Below, in pieces: positions 38,390 through 46,516 of a stretch of DNA of 64,000 nucleotides (positions are counted from its first letter, which is position 1; each line of letters begins with the position of its first letter). Below the pieces are notes generated by a model, which saw nothing but the letters and a program-made list of their open reading frames with translations, was not told the origin of the DNA and made no database searches. Position numbers and translations under genes: made by a program. The DNA is taken from positions 75,001 through 139,000 of the forward strand of contig CAJHZI010000308.1 in the NCBI GenBank assembly GCA_905160935.1, given 5' to 3'. The stretch comes from Enchytraeus crypticus (taxonomy: Eukaryota > Annelida > Clitellata > Enchytraeida > Enchytraeidae).

Positions 38390-39775
38390 TTAATATCTGA
38401 TATATTGTTTACTACCATCTGATTCTATCGACCAAATTCTATCATGATATACAACTGCATAAGCTGTAGTATTTGCGGGAGCATTTGCACTAAACTTAAA
38501 AGTTACTCTGATATCTACAACAGTATTTTTAAGTCTCTCAGACTGTTTCGATACATCAAATACGTATAACCTAAACAACTTCTTATAAGCTTGATACGAT
38601 ATACAATCATTCTCTTCTTCATCTTCAGAATAACTTTTCTTAAATTCTTTAAACGAATTATAAAATTGAGCATACTGATTACTGTCATAATTAGTTATAT
38701 AATCATTGCTAGGATATCTTTCACTATTCAATTCAACATAAGCATTAATTACTTGCACATTAGCATTGAATATAGCATAATTAGTTTCTGCTTGATTAGC
38801 TGCTGGAGATTGAAAGCCTACAACGATATACCTAGGTTTTTCGATACCTGAAGCTATAGATAATCTCCAAGCAAATTCAGTAGCTTGGGGAACAATAGTG
38901 TTCTCAGATTTCTTGTTCATAAAACAAAGCGGAAACGATTCTTTTTTCTTAATGTAATCATTTAAAATTCCTCTTTCTTCTAAACTTACTGTAACTACTG
39001 GAATATGCCATTGTATCTTAGTTAAGTTTACTCTACCTGCATTAGCAACTCCACCATTTCGTATTATTGCCTGAGTATCAGTTTGTCTAGGAAAAACAAT
39101 TGAATGCTTACATCCATAAATAATCTTTCTATATTGTTTACAGAAATTAAATATAAATTCTAAAGGAATTTTGAATGCAAATGATCCAGATGTATAATTT
39201 CTTCTTTCTTCAAATCCCTTATTTTGATTGATCATTCCATCTGTTAATCTCGTAACAGTTGTTTGTAAAGCTGTTAATATATTAGCAGCAGTATTTCCTG
39301 GAATATCTCCTGCTACTAAATTCACAATTTCACTCAAAGTTTGAGGTGTTCCATTACCAGAATCTAAGCTCCAACATTGATCCATTCCATTGAAACTATT
39401 ACTTTTAGTTAATAATGCATCTATTGTTGTAGTATGACCTGGATATTGAAATCTCTCAACTTCATGATCTCCTATATGATATCTTGCTTCGCTAAATAGA
39501 TACATCATAGCATTATTTTGTAATGCTACTAAACTATTTGCAGCATAAGGTTGATTAGTAGTAGAATCTTGTAATTGTCCTTCAATGTAAAGAAAACTCT
39601 TACAAGGTAATGACCAGATATCTTCACTTAAAATTTGAATTCTAATTTCTTGTCCATTGGCATTAAGTGCAGTTCCTTGAGATGGATCATAAACTCTATA
39701 TTGAAATTTTTCTACAGATTCATCATAATTAAAAGATTTTTCAAGCTCCAAATAAGACTCCTTTACTTTCTCCAT
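38390..39775 (-). CDS. MCP: Major capsid protein (double jelly-roll)
   Basis: 461 residues. The N-terminal region contains KSFLYIEGQL, then ARYHIGDHEVERFQYPGHTT, a pattern I associate with Polinton and adintovirus major capsid proteins (a Y-x-I-x-x-x-E-V/I-x-R block after the first strands). Strand-rich sequence continues to the end with no membrane segment. Length, position between penton-like and core-like genes, and the presence of protease and ATPase support it. The double jelly-roll fold is inferred, not seen. Start in TTAATAAATGG. Confidence 0.85.
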   Translation of the reverse strand: MEKVKESYLELEKSFNYDESVEKFQYRVYDPSQGTALNANGQEIRIQILSEDIWSLPCKSFLYIEGQLQDSTTNQPYAANSLVALQNNAMMYLFSEARYHIGDHEVERFQYPGHTTTIDALLTKSNSFNGMDQCWSLDSGNGTPQTLSEIVNLVAGDIPGNTAANILTALQTTVTRLTDGMINQNKGFEERRNYTSGSFAFKIPLEFIFNFCKQYRKIIYGCKHSIVFPRQTDTQAIIRNGGVANAGRVNLTKIQWHIPVVTVSLEERGILNDYIKKKESFPLCFMNKKSENTIVPQATEFAWRLSIASGIEKPRYIVVGFQSPAANQAETNYAIFNANVQVINAYVELNSERYPSNDYITNYDSNQYAQFYNSFKEFKKSYSEDEEENDCISYQAYKKLFRLYVFDVSKQSERLKNTVVDIRVTFKFSANAPANTTAYAVVYHDRIWSIESDGSKQYIRY

Positions 39776-39790
39776 TTATTAATGAAAAAA

Positions 39791-40090
39791 CTAAACGTAA
39801 GCAAATCCAGTTCCAATTTTAAATTGATTAATTCTATCAACAATATTTTGTAACTCAGGTTTTCTTTTATTCCTTATCTCTTGAACAATTGCTTTTGTTG
39901 AATCAGCAAACTTTACAGTATTTGTTATTGCTTCTGTTGGAGAGTTAATACCAATGTCTTTAGGTAAAGATAAAACTTTTAAAATATCTACAAAACCTTT
40001 ACCACTTACATATTCTCTATTTCTACAATGACAATAACCCTTTCCACATATTACTTTTCTACTTTCTCTCCTCTTTAGCTTGAGGCCCAT
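39791..40090 (-). CDS. Small basic core-like protein
   Basis: 99 residues, basic N-terminus with a cysteine pair cluster (CGKGYCHC), then SGKGFVDILKVLSLP, an amphipathic helix after a glycine-rich possible protease site, and a C-terminal helix. Such short proteins occur between capsid genes of Polintons and may be core or cement proteins. The exact role is not known from sequence. Start in TTAATAAATGG. Confidence 0.6.
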   Translation of the reverse strand: MGLKLKRRESRKVICGKGYCHCRNREYVSGKGFVDILKVLSLPKDIGINSPTEAITNTVKFADSTKAIVQEIRNKRKPELQNIVDRINQFKIGTGFAYV

Positions 40091-40161
40091 TTATTAATCA
40101 TTAATTTATAATTATATATATATATTTTTTCGCTTAATTTTGTACATCCTGAGTAATAACC
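40091..40161. other. AT-rich spacer
   Basis: 71-bp gap with a TA run, longer than most gaps in the block; may hold a promoter for the capsid genes to the left. Confidence 0.3.
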
Positions 40162-40956
40162 TTATTTTACGCTTCTAATATGAAATCTACATGTAATATT
40201 CTCTCCTCTAAAATCTATAGGTCTTCCATCTTGATCTGTTATCCAAATACTAAATTCACTCAATGTTTTTCTATTCAATGGTAAATAAACAAGATTAACT
40301 GGAGATTCTACAATTCTAAAACCTGGTTGCACCTTAGGTCCAAATGAATATAGAACTGGAGATGATATTCCATTAACAAACGATTCAGTTATACAATCGC
40401 AATTAACAAATATACTGTTGAACTCGATAATGTTAACAATATATTGTGATTCATTACGTCCTTTTGATAAAATTATATCATCAAAACCTAATATACTTCT
40501 CAGTGAATTAGGTATTGTGAAATCAACTTTATAGTCTGAATTTGTTATATCAATAATCGATTTCATAGTTGAAGTATTAGGTGATAAAGTTATGTAATAA
40601 GCATTACTAGCAGAATCCCAATCTCCATTTAGTTTCATCAACCTTTGAATCTCATCATTTATTGCTTCTATTTGATATGCTCCAATTTCAATAGTTATTA
40701 ATTTCCAAGTATTTCCACCATCTACTGAATACTTAAAATTATTATTTGCTAGTGTAATATTTGCAAAACTATACCATGTCTCTAAATTTACAAGTGCAAT
40801 TTCTAGATCATAATCATTAAGAATAATAGGATTAGGAAATTTAATAGTATAAACTTCGGCTGAATTATCATAGGTTATCAGAATAGATTTAGATATAGAC
40901 TTTTTCTGAAAGTAAGCAGAAATGGGTTCAAGGAGACTAATTATTTTCTGTTCCAT
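40162..40956 (-). CDS. mCP: Minor capsid (penton-like) protein
   Basis: 264 residues. It has the pattern typical of Polinton minor capsid proteins: early KFPNPIILNDYDLEIALVNL, then ETWYSFANIT, FKYSVDGGNTWK and IGAYQIEAINDEIQ. This suits a single jelly-roll vertex protein. The C-terminal part ends in strands (NITCRFHIRSVK). It follows the coiled-coil gene with a 6-bp gap. Start in TAATAAATGG. Confidence 0.8.
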   Translation of the reverse strand: MEQKIISLLEPISAYFQKKSISKSILITYDNSAEVYTIKFPNPIILNDYDLEIALVNLETWYSFANITLANNNFKYSVDGGNTWKLITIEIGAYQIEAINDEIQRLMKLNGDWDSASNAYYITLSPNTSTMKSIIDITNSDYKVDFTIPNSLRSILGFDDIILSKGRNESQYIVNIIEFNSIFVNCDCITESFVNGISSPVLYSFGPKVQPGFRIVESPVNLVYLPLNRKTLSEFSIWITDQDGRPIDFRGENITCRFHIRSVK

Positions 40957-40962
40957 TTATTA

Positions 40963-42183
40963 CTAATTAATTTTACTTATAATATCCCTGAATTGTTTCT
41001 TAGTTATTATTCCTTTATTGAATAAAATATCTAAAATAGCATTAATTTCATTAAACATACTTTTATTTCCTGCTGAATATTCCCCAATCAATAGATTTAA
41101 TCTTTCTTTTAAGGTATCTACATTATCTGGTAGAATTATTGTATTTAGTCCATTACCTATCACTTGAACATCTTTATCCAATTCATCCAATCTATTTAGT
41201 TTTGCAAGAACGCTGTGTAACTTTTTACCTACTGTTCTATGTTGCCTGTAATCTAATCCAGAATCAATGCAAATAGTTAAATAGTTATCTAAATCTGTAT
41301 CTAATATTCTTTCATCTAAATTAGGATTAACTCTATTCAACAATAACTCTAAACCTTGTGTAAGAATATATTCTTTATCTGCAATTTTAATTTTGTTATC
41401 TTTGAATAGAACATTGTAGTTACCAAATTTTACAGTATCAGAATCATTTTCTTCGTAATAAAAGATAGGTGAAACAGTTACGATTCCATGTTTACCTTTA
41501 TTATTTATTCCAGGATTTCTTTTCATTAAACTAACCATTACTTCTTTATACATTTTATTATCACTTGGACTTTCCTGAAATACAGAATCTGTGTAAGTAG
41601 GTAATTGTACAACTTCTTCCTCCTCATATTCTGTGGCTTTAATCTTTTCTTGTATCCCATAATATTGTACGAGTGTTCTTAGATCATCGTAATTGAGATG
41701 ATTTAAAGGTTCTAGTGTTTTTATATCTTGTTCATTAAGATTCTGTATACCATCAGGATGCATAATTTTCTTTACTAATTCTGGATAGTTATTTAATTTG
41801 CTAATTAATTCTGCTAATAATGGTTGTTTTGCTATTGAGCTGATAATATCTAAACCTTGTTGTCTAGTTTCTTCCTTACATCTCCCTAAACCTCTAATAA
41901 TATCTGCAAGTAAACGTGATGATCTATCATGTTTACCTTGTAAATCTGTTAACAATTGTTGAAACAAATCATCCGTTCTTCTAATCTGCTTACTGATAGT
42001 TAACTGTTGCGTATCTGTAATAGGTTTGTAGATTTCTTTTAGCTCTGTTTGTACATTTTGTTTAGCAATTACTTCATCATCAAATCTTTTCCTTAATCTT
42101 CTATTTTGAGTGGATACCTTCTTGAGCAATTCTTGATTTTCTCCATTCATCAACTCTTCTTTAAACCTTACCAATGAACTCAT
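40963..42183 (-). CDS. Conserved Polinton coiled-coil protein, function unknown
   Basis: 406 residues. The first 110 residues are charged helices (RFKEELMNGENQELLKKVS and following) with coiled-coil character. Later segments are NYDDLRTLVQYYGIQEKI and, near residue 255-290, FGNYNVLFKDNKIKIADKEY followed by ILTQGLELLLNRVNP. The last block (strand-strand-xGLxxLLxxxxP) recurs, as I recall it, in Polinton proteins of unknown function. A structural or scaffolding role is possible. Start in TTAATAAATG. Confidence 0.7.
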   Translation of the reverse strand: MSSLVRFKEELMNGENQELLKKVSTQNRRLRKRFDDEVIAKQNVQTELKEIYKPITDTQQLTISKQIRRTDDLFQQLLTDLQGKHDRSSRLLADIIRGLGRCKEETRQQGLDIISSIAKQPLLAELISKLNNYPELVKKIMHPDGIQNLNEQDIKTLEPLNHLNYDDLRTLVQYYGIQEKIKATEYEEEEVVQLPTYTDSVFQESPSDNKMYKEVMVSLMKRNPGINNKGKHGIVTVSPIFYYEENDSDTVKFGNYNVLFKDNKIKIADKEYILTQGLELLLNRVNPNLDERILDTDLDNYLTICIDSGLDYRQHRTVGKKLHSVLAKLNRLDELDKDVQVIGNGLNTIILPDNVDTLKERLNLLIGEYSAGNKSMFNEINAILDILFNKGIITKKQFRDIISKIN

Positions 42184-42198
42184 TTATTAACTGCATTT

Positions 42199-43500
42199 TT
42201 AAAATGATGATAAATTCAATTCTTGTTTGTAGAAAGATCCGATAATATCTTCACCGTTTAAATCTTTTATTTTATATGTTATCGGAGATGTATTGATAAT
42301 TTTAGATACAGTGAATATTTCTTCAGTCCAATTTGTTTCGTAACCTTTTGAAAATAGTTTTTTATATTTATAAATTCTAACTCTATCACCTATTTTAAAT
42401 TTAGGTTTCTCGTTTGTAGGTTGTGGTATGTAATTAATTTTGTGTTCATTTTCCAACTTTGATCCTTCAGTTGGAGTCATTTTGATTGTAGAATGAATTG
42501 TATTATTATATTCATGAATCAGTTTAGGTAAAGCATCTAAATATTTATTACTACCTGTTTCAGTAAAATATCTCCACATCTTTTCTTTAATAGTTCTATT
42601 AAATCTTTCAATAACAACAGCCTTACCTTCATTGAACGATTGATATAACTGTATTTCATTATCAGTTAAGAATTTCTGAAATTCTTTGTTAATAAATTCC
42701 TTTCCTGCATCAGTCCATAATTTTTTAGGTTTTCTTTCTTGGAATAACTGTTGAAATAATTCAATCATTTGTTTACCTGTCTTAACTTTTATCGGTATTG
42801 CCCAACCAAATTTAGAGAATACATCTATTACAGTGAGAATGTAATTGAATCCTTTATTTTGCTTTGCGTATTGTCTCATATCAACTAAATCTGCTGACCA
42901 TATATCATCTATATTATACACTATAACTTTTTTTCGTTTAAATTTCTTTATTATGGGTTTGTGTAATTCTTTAGCTTCTTCGATTTTTTTTTTTTTTAAT
43001 GTTCCTAAACCTAATTTATATTTTGTAGCTATAATTGGCTTAATAACTGCTTTACCTAATTTTTCATTAAAATTCAAATCTTTAAGATTATCAAGTTCTT
43101 GTAACATCTTCTTGTCTGCTTCACGCCTAGTTCCCTTTCCTAAATCAGAATCTCTATAAGCTAAATCATGGTTTAAACAAACTTCATCAACTTTATTTAT
43201 AGGCTTTGACCATTCTTTTGGTGTGTCATCAGGATTTAATCTTTCCTCTAGCTTTGTATTGGGACCACAGAATGAATATTTTTTACCCTTCAGGGTTCTT
43301 AAATGAAATTCAATAGGTATTTTAGAAATTACAGATGAAACGATATCACCTCCAGTTGTAGATTTCGATATAAATCTATTCTTTTTAGATCCACAAATTT
43401 CACATTTTCCTTTAAGTATTGGTTTATTATTTTTAGTTACAGATTCAATTAAGTTTAAAGTTGAAGTTTTACTTTTACATTTTAGACAATATATTTCCAT
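42199..43500 (-). CDS. INT: Zinc ribbon - phospholipase A2-like - integrase fusion
   Basis: 433 residues. Residues 5-36 form a zinc ribbon (C5, C8, C33, C36). Residues 75-135 look like a parvovirus-type phospholipase A2: FCGPNT, then VCLNHDLAYRDSD with the His-Asp pair at 111-112. Residues 175-350 are a retroviral-type integrase core with D204 (WSADLVDM), D264 (LWTDAGKEF) and E298 (VVIERFNRT). The C-terminus (KIGDRVRIYKY, GYETNWTEEIF, DIIGSFYKQEL) is the SH3/chromo-like tail of Polinton integrases. A run of 14 adenines in the sense strand (42984-42997) encodes K169-K172 exactly between the lipase and integrase parts, so the fusion may depend on homopolymer length or slippage. Start in ACTAAATGG. 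Confidence 0.9.
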   Translation of the reverse strand: MEIYCLKCKSKTSTLNLIESVTKNNKPILKGKCEICGSKKNRFISKSTTGGDIVSSVISKIPIEFHLRTLKGKKYSFCGPNTKLEERLNPDDTPKEWSKPINKVDEVCLNHDLAYRDSDLGKGTRREADKKMLQELDNLKDLNFNEKLGKAVIKPIIATKYKLGLGTLKKKKIEEAKELHKPIIKKFKRKKVIVYNIDDIWSADLVDMRQYAKQNKGFNYILTVIDVFSKFGWAIPIKVKTGKQMIELFQQLFQERKPKKLWTDAGKEFINKEFQKFLTDNEIQLYQSFNEGKAVVIERFNRTIKEKMWRYFTETGSNKYLDALPKLIHEYNNTIHSTIKMTPTEGSKLENEHKINYIPQPTNEKPKFKIGDRVRIYKYKKLFSKGYETNWTEEIFTVSKIINTSPITYKIKDLNGEDIIGSFYKQELNLSSF

Positions 43501-43525
43501 TTAGTAAAGTAAAAAATTCCCATTG

Positions 43526-43813
43526 TTAATTTAATCGAATATATGATGAACTTGGATTATATCCAGAAATCTGAGCGTATGTGTATTTAGAATTTTTTCT
43601 AACAGTGAATGAGAATTTATCTTTCGGGGAATATTCAGAAATGTATGCAGCTATTAATTTAGTTGCGAACATTTCAAATTCTTCATCGTTAAGGATGTGT
43701 GTACATCTGATAATATAAGTATCTCCAAATTTAGTATTTATGGGCTTGTATCCAATTACATAGTAGGAATGATCAATAGTTAGATCAGCAAGCTTCAGAA
43801 GTTGTGCGTCCAT
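43526..43813 (-). CDS. Small conserved-looking protein, function unknown
   Basis: 95 residues, predicted strand-rich: SYYVIGYKPINTKFGDTYII near residues 16-35 and a C-terminal YTYAQISGYNPSSSYIRLN. The layout could suit a small OB-like nucleic-acid-binding fold, but no motif proves it. It lies between the ATPase and integrase genes with 15-26 bp gaps. Start in ATAATAAATGG. Confidence 0.6.
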   Translation of the reverse strand: MDAQLLKLADLTIDHSYYVIGYKPINTKFGDTYIIRCTHILNDEEFEMFATKLIAAYISEYSPKDKFSFTVRKNSKYTYAQISGYNPSSSYIRLN

Positions 43814-43828
43814 TTATTATGTGAAAGA

Positions 43829-44752
43829 TTATATGAAAGCTTTTTTATGACGCTTCGATTTAACATGTTTAGCATGACTAGAGCTTAACATTGTTAGGTT
43901 GCAAGATGTACAAGTTTTTGTAGCTCTACGTATTCTATCTATAGGTTGTGATATTATATTTTCAACTAACTGTACGGGTTGTTTAAGTTCTAATTGAAAT
44001 CTATATTTTTCATTGAGATTTGATTTAGATTTATCAATAACTAAATATCCATATTTCTTAGACCATGCTTGTTCACACAACTGTCTAAATTTATTAATAT
44101 CTTTGAAATCAACGCTTGCTCCAGAATCTCTATATAGATTATCGGTATCCCCGGGATCTAGATTGAATAATATTAGGAAATTAGAATTTGATCTAATTGT
44201 ATGTCTTGGTAAATGATAATAATTTTGAGAAATGTATATACAATCGATATTATTATGTCTACTTCCAGTAAAGAATGCACCAGGTGCCGATTGATTCTTA
44301 TCTGTCATAATATCGTCAAATATTATAAGATTCTTGTCCTGTTTATCAAACTCTTTAGGATCAGGAATATCATTTGGATCTTCATAATATTCACAAGATA
44401 TATCTCCTTTCTCCTCATCTTCTAATTCTTGCGCAAGTCCTGCAGCTATAACTTCCGGCTTTTCATCACGTTCATTAATCATAGAATTATGCATTAGGAT
44501 TTCTGTTATATCAGACTTAGGTAATTTATTATCAAAGCCAGCTTTTAGTATTTGATATTCCGGTTGATGAAGGGATCTTCCAAATACATATAGTTTATTG
44601 TAATCTAACATATCTTCCTGAAGTAGCATCCGCATAAGTAAAGCCGTTTTCCCGGAACCTGATTGTCCGATTATTAAGCATCGGAATGACTCCGGAAATA
44701 TATCTGAATGCTTCTTACTCTTCTTAGATATCCAGTAATACTTCGCTTCCAT
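43829..44752 (-). CDS. ATP: Genome-packaging ATPase (FtsK/HerA type)
   Basis: 307 residues. Walker A GQSGSGKT is at 29-36, Walker B NLIIFDDIM at about 142-150, and a YISQNYYH sensor-like block follows. These are typical of the A32/FtsK-HerA packaging ATPases of Polintons and large DNA viruses, which pump DNA into capsids. The C-terminus adds a zinc finger (CTSC...HVKSKRH, residues 282-303) of the same type as in two other element proteins. It is divergently arranged with the lectin gene across 53 bp. Start in AGATAAATGG. Confidence 0.93.
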   Translation of the reverse strand: MEAKYYWISKKSKKHSDIFPESFRCLIIGQSGSGKTALLMRMLLQEDMLDYNKLYVFGRSLHQPEYQILKAGFDNKLPKSDITEILMHNSMINERDEKPEVIAAGLAQELEDEEKGDISCEYYEDPNDIPDPKEFDKQDKNLIIFDDIMTDKNQSAPGAFFTGSRHNNIDCIYISQNYYHLPRHTIRSNSNFLILFNLDPGDTDNLYRDSGASVDFKDINKFRQLCEQAWSKKYGYLVIDKSKSNLNEKYRFQLELKQPVQLVENIISQPIDRIRRATKTCTSCNLTMLSSSHAKHVKSKRHKKAFI

Positions 44753-44805
44753 TTATCTGTATAAACTCCACTTAAAAATATTTCAATTAAATATTTACCT
44801 ATTAA
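44753..44805. promoter_or_regulatory. Divergent promoter region between ATPase and lectin genes
   Basis: 53 bp separate two opposite start codons, each within a TAAATG. The centre contains TTAAATATTT-like AT blocks. Both genes must be driven from this spacer or from within neighbouring genes. Confidence 0.5.
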
Positions 44806-45051
44806 ATGAAAGTGGAGTTTGGAAAGCAAAATATACTTGGTTCAAGATTTAGTGGTGGATCAGGATTTACACCTCATAAATTTACAGAACCTCCAGTTGT
44901 TATTTGTCAGTTAGTGAGATCAGCTCGATATGGTCAGGATTGGGCTCTGCATATTAACCCGTGTAATATTACAAAAGATAGTTTTCAATATTTTGTAGAA
45001 GGTCATTATAAACCTGGAGATCAATGTCACTGGATAGCTATTGGTAATTAG
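44806..45051 (+). CDS. H-type lectin domain protein
   Basis: 81 residues, the only intact plus-strand gene of the element. It matches the H-type lectin pattern: FTEPPVVICQL, then ALHINPCNITKDSFQYFVEG, ending CHWIAIGN (family: F-x-x-P-P-V-V, N-V/I-T-x-x-x-F, W-I-A/S-I). H-type lectins are small trimeric beta-sandwich sugar binders. There is no signal peptide, so a virion attachment or cytoplasmic role is more likely than ordinary secretion; this is inference. Three partial copies of its 3' end follow nearby (45406, 45533, 46445). Start in ATTAAATG. Confidence 0.8.
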   Translation: MKVEFGKQNILGSRFSGGSGFTPHKFTEPPVVICQLVRSARYGQDWALHINPCNITKDSFQYFVEGHYKPGDQCHWIAIGN

Positions 45052-45590
45052 TATATCTTTACCTGCTGTTAAATGTTATCTTAAAACATCTATCATAATA
45101 ATATCATAAAAAAATAAAATAATAAAAATAATAATAATAATAATATAATAATAATAATACATACAATAAAAAAATAAAGAAAAAAAAAAATAATAAAAAA
45201 AAATAATAATAATAGATAATAATAATAATAATAACTAATAATAAATAATAATAATAAAAATAATAAAAATAATAAAAATAAAAATAATAAATAATAAGAA
45301 ATAATAATTTTAAAATATGTAATAATAATAATAAAAGGTAAAAATATAATAATAATAAATAATAAATAATAAATAATAATTAATAATAAATAATCATAAC
45401 TAATAATCAATGTCACTGGATAGCTATTGGTGATTAGTATATCTTTTAAAATCATAACCTTCTGTTATAAGTTATCTTAAAACATCTTTCATAATAATAT
45501 AATAATAATAATAATAATAATAATGAATAATAATCAATGTCATTGGATAGCTATTGGTGATTAGTATATCTCTCGTCACTAAAACATCTA
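45052..45590 (+). repeat. AAT-rich tract with two degenerate lectin 3' ends
   Basis: Contains a 300-bp AAT/AAAT low-complexity tract (45098-45405), then ATCAATGTCACTGGATAGCT at 45406 and ATCAATGTCATTGGATAGCT at 45533. Each encodes QCHWIAIGD and a TAG stop, and the shared 3' flank TTATCTTAAAACATCT follows the intact gene and the first partial copy. Confidence 0.85.
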
Positions 45591-45779
45591 TCACCACCAC
45601 ACATCACAATAACCACCACAGTTTCTACATGACTCAGAGCATCTTCCAACACAGTCACCACCACAGTGTACACATACTCCTTCTTCTGTATCGTTCTTAT
45701 AGCATTCACATGTGATTATATCCATGTGATTATATCCATTTGATAATACCATTCTTTTCCAATAAATTTTTTTTAGCAT
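45591..45779 (-). CDS. Possible cysteine-rich small protein
   Basis: 62-residue open frame overlapping the 3' end of the neighbouring gene by 50 bp in another frame. The tail CECYKNDTEEGVCVHC, then GGDC, GRC, ESC, RNC and GGYC carries nine cysteines. It could be a metal-binding or knotted peptide. A 14-bp tandem duplication (TGTGATTATATCCA twice) lies at its start. It lacks the TAAATG start, so it may be spurious or a former C-terminus of the 144-residue gene lost by frameshift. Confidence 0.3.
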   Translation of the reverse strand: MLKKIYWKRMVLSNGYNHMDIITCECYKNDTEEGVCVHCGGDCVGRCSESCRNCGGYCDVWW

Positions 45780-46164
45780 TTTCTAATTTAGCATATATAG
45801 AATTCGTAAAAGGTACATGGGCAATAAGAATTAAAGTATCGTTAGTAAGTCTATTAAAATCTATTCCATCAAGCAGTATATTTTTGATTATTTTAAAATC
45901 ATCCTCATCATAATCATCATCTCCATACTTTTTACCCTTCATCAGTGATAATTCAAAGCACAAATTATCGATCAATACGTAAGTATCATCAGTAATGTTA
46001 CTATGTTTAATTCCTCTGCAGAGTGTAGCTTCCAAACATTTTAAAACTGTTGATTTTAAAAATGATGTTTTTTCAGAAGGTTCCATACCCTCTAATTTTT
46101 CTAAAGTTGTATCTAGCACCTTTCTCAGAGCCATATCTTGTAGTCGATTCATTGTTCCTTTCAT
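45730..46164 (-). CDS. Unknown acidic helical protein
   Basis: 144 residues with helices (RLQDMALRKVLDTTLEKLEG) and an acidic patch GDDDYDEDDF. No family recognised. Its ATG overlaps the stop of the upstream zinc-finger gene as ATGA, so the two are probably co-translated or at least co-transcribed. Start in CTAATAAATG. Confidence 0.6.
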   Translation of the reverse strand: MKGTMNRLQDMALRKVLDTTLEKLEGMEPSEKTSFLKSTVLKCLEATLCRGIKHSNITDDTYVLIDNLCFELSLMKGKKYGDDDYDEDDFKIIKNILLDGIDFNRLTNDTLILIAHVPFTNSIYAKLENAKKNLLEKNGIIKWI

Positions 46165-46388
46165 TTATTAGAGGATTCTATATATGAAAGAAAATTTTTC
46201 AAATGTAGTTTTGTTTTAATATGATCTGAGTAATTATATAGTGTCATGGTTTTATCACATATTTCACAGTAATACTTTTTAGCAGCATATTTTTTATAAG
46301 CTTTTAACTTTGCTTGTTTTCTCTCTTCCTCTGTATCATACTTTTTAACTCTTTTAGTCAAATCACCTGTTAGAGTAGATCCACTCAT
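46161..46388 (-). CDS. Small U1/matrin-like zinc-finger protein
   Basis: 75 residues: basic helix (EEERKQAKLKAYKKYAAKK) followed by a finger CEIC...HIKTKLHLKNF with spacing C-x2-C-x11-H-x5-H. Probable nucleic-acid binder. The same finger closes the ATPase and the 100-residue protein. Start in CTAAATAAATG. Confidence 0.65.
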   Translation of the reverse strand: MSGSTLTGDLTKRVKKYDTEEERKQAKLKAYKKYAAKKYYCEICDKTMTLYNYSDHIKTKLHLKNFLSYIESSNK

Positions 46389-46444
46389 TTATTTAGTAAT
46401 TAATTGTTTGAAAGAATTTTTTCTTTAATGTAAAGTTTTCCCTA

Positions 46445-46516
46445 ACAAAAGATAGTTTTCAATATTTTGTAGAAGGACCTGGAGATCAATGCCATTGGAT
46501 AGCTGTTGGTAATTAA
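46445..46516 (+). pseudogene. Lectin 3' fragment with 9-bp deletion
   Basis: Encodes TKDSFQYFVEG then PGDQCHWIAVGN and TAA, matching the C-terminus of the lectin at 44806 apart from loss of three codons (H-Y-K) and one substitution. No upstream ATG in frame. Its stop overlaps the convergent stop of the polymerase gene. Confidence 0.8.

Noticed and set aside
45093..45455. 120-residue leucine/isoleucine/tyrosine frame in the Polinton
   Set aside because: It lies in an AAT low-complexity tract, and the lectin 3' fragment in it reads on the other strand.
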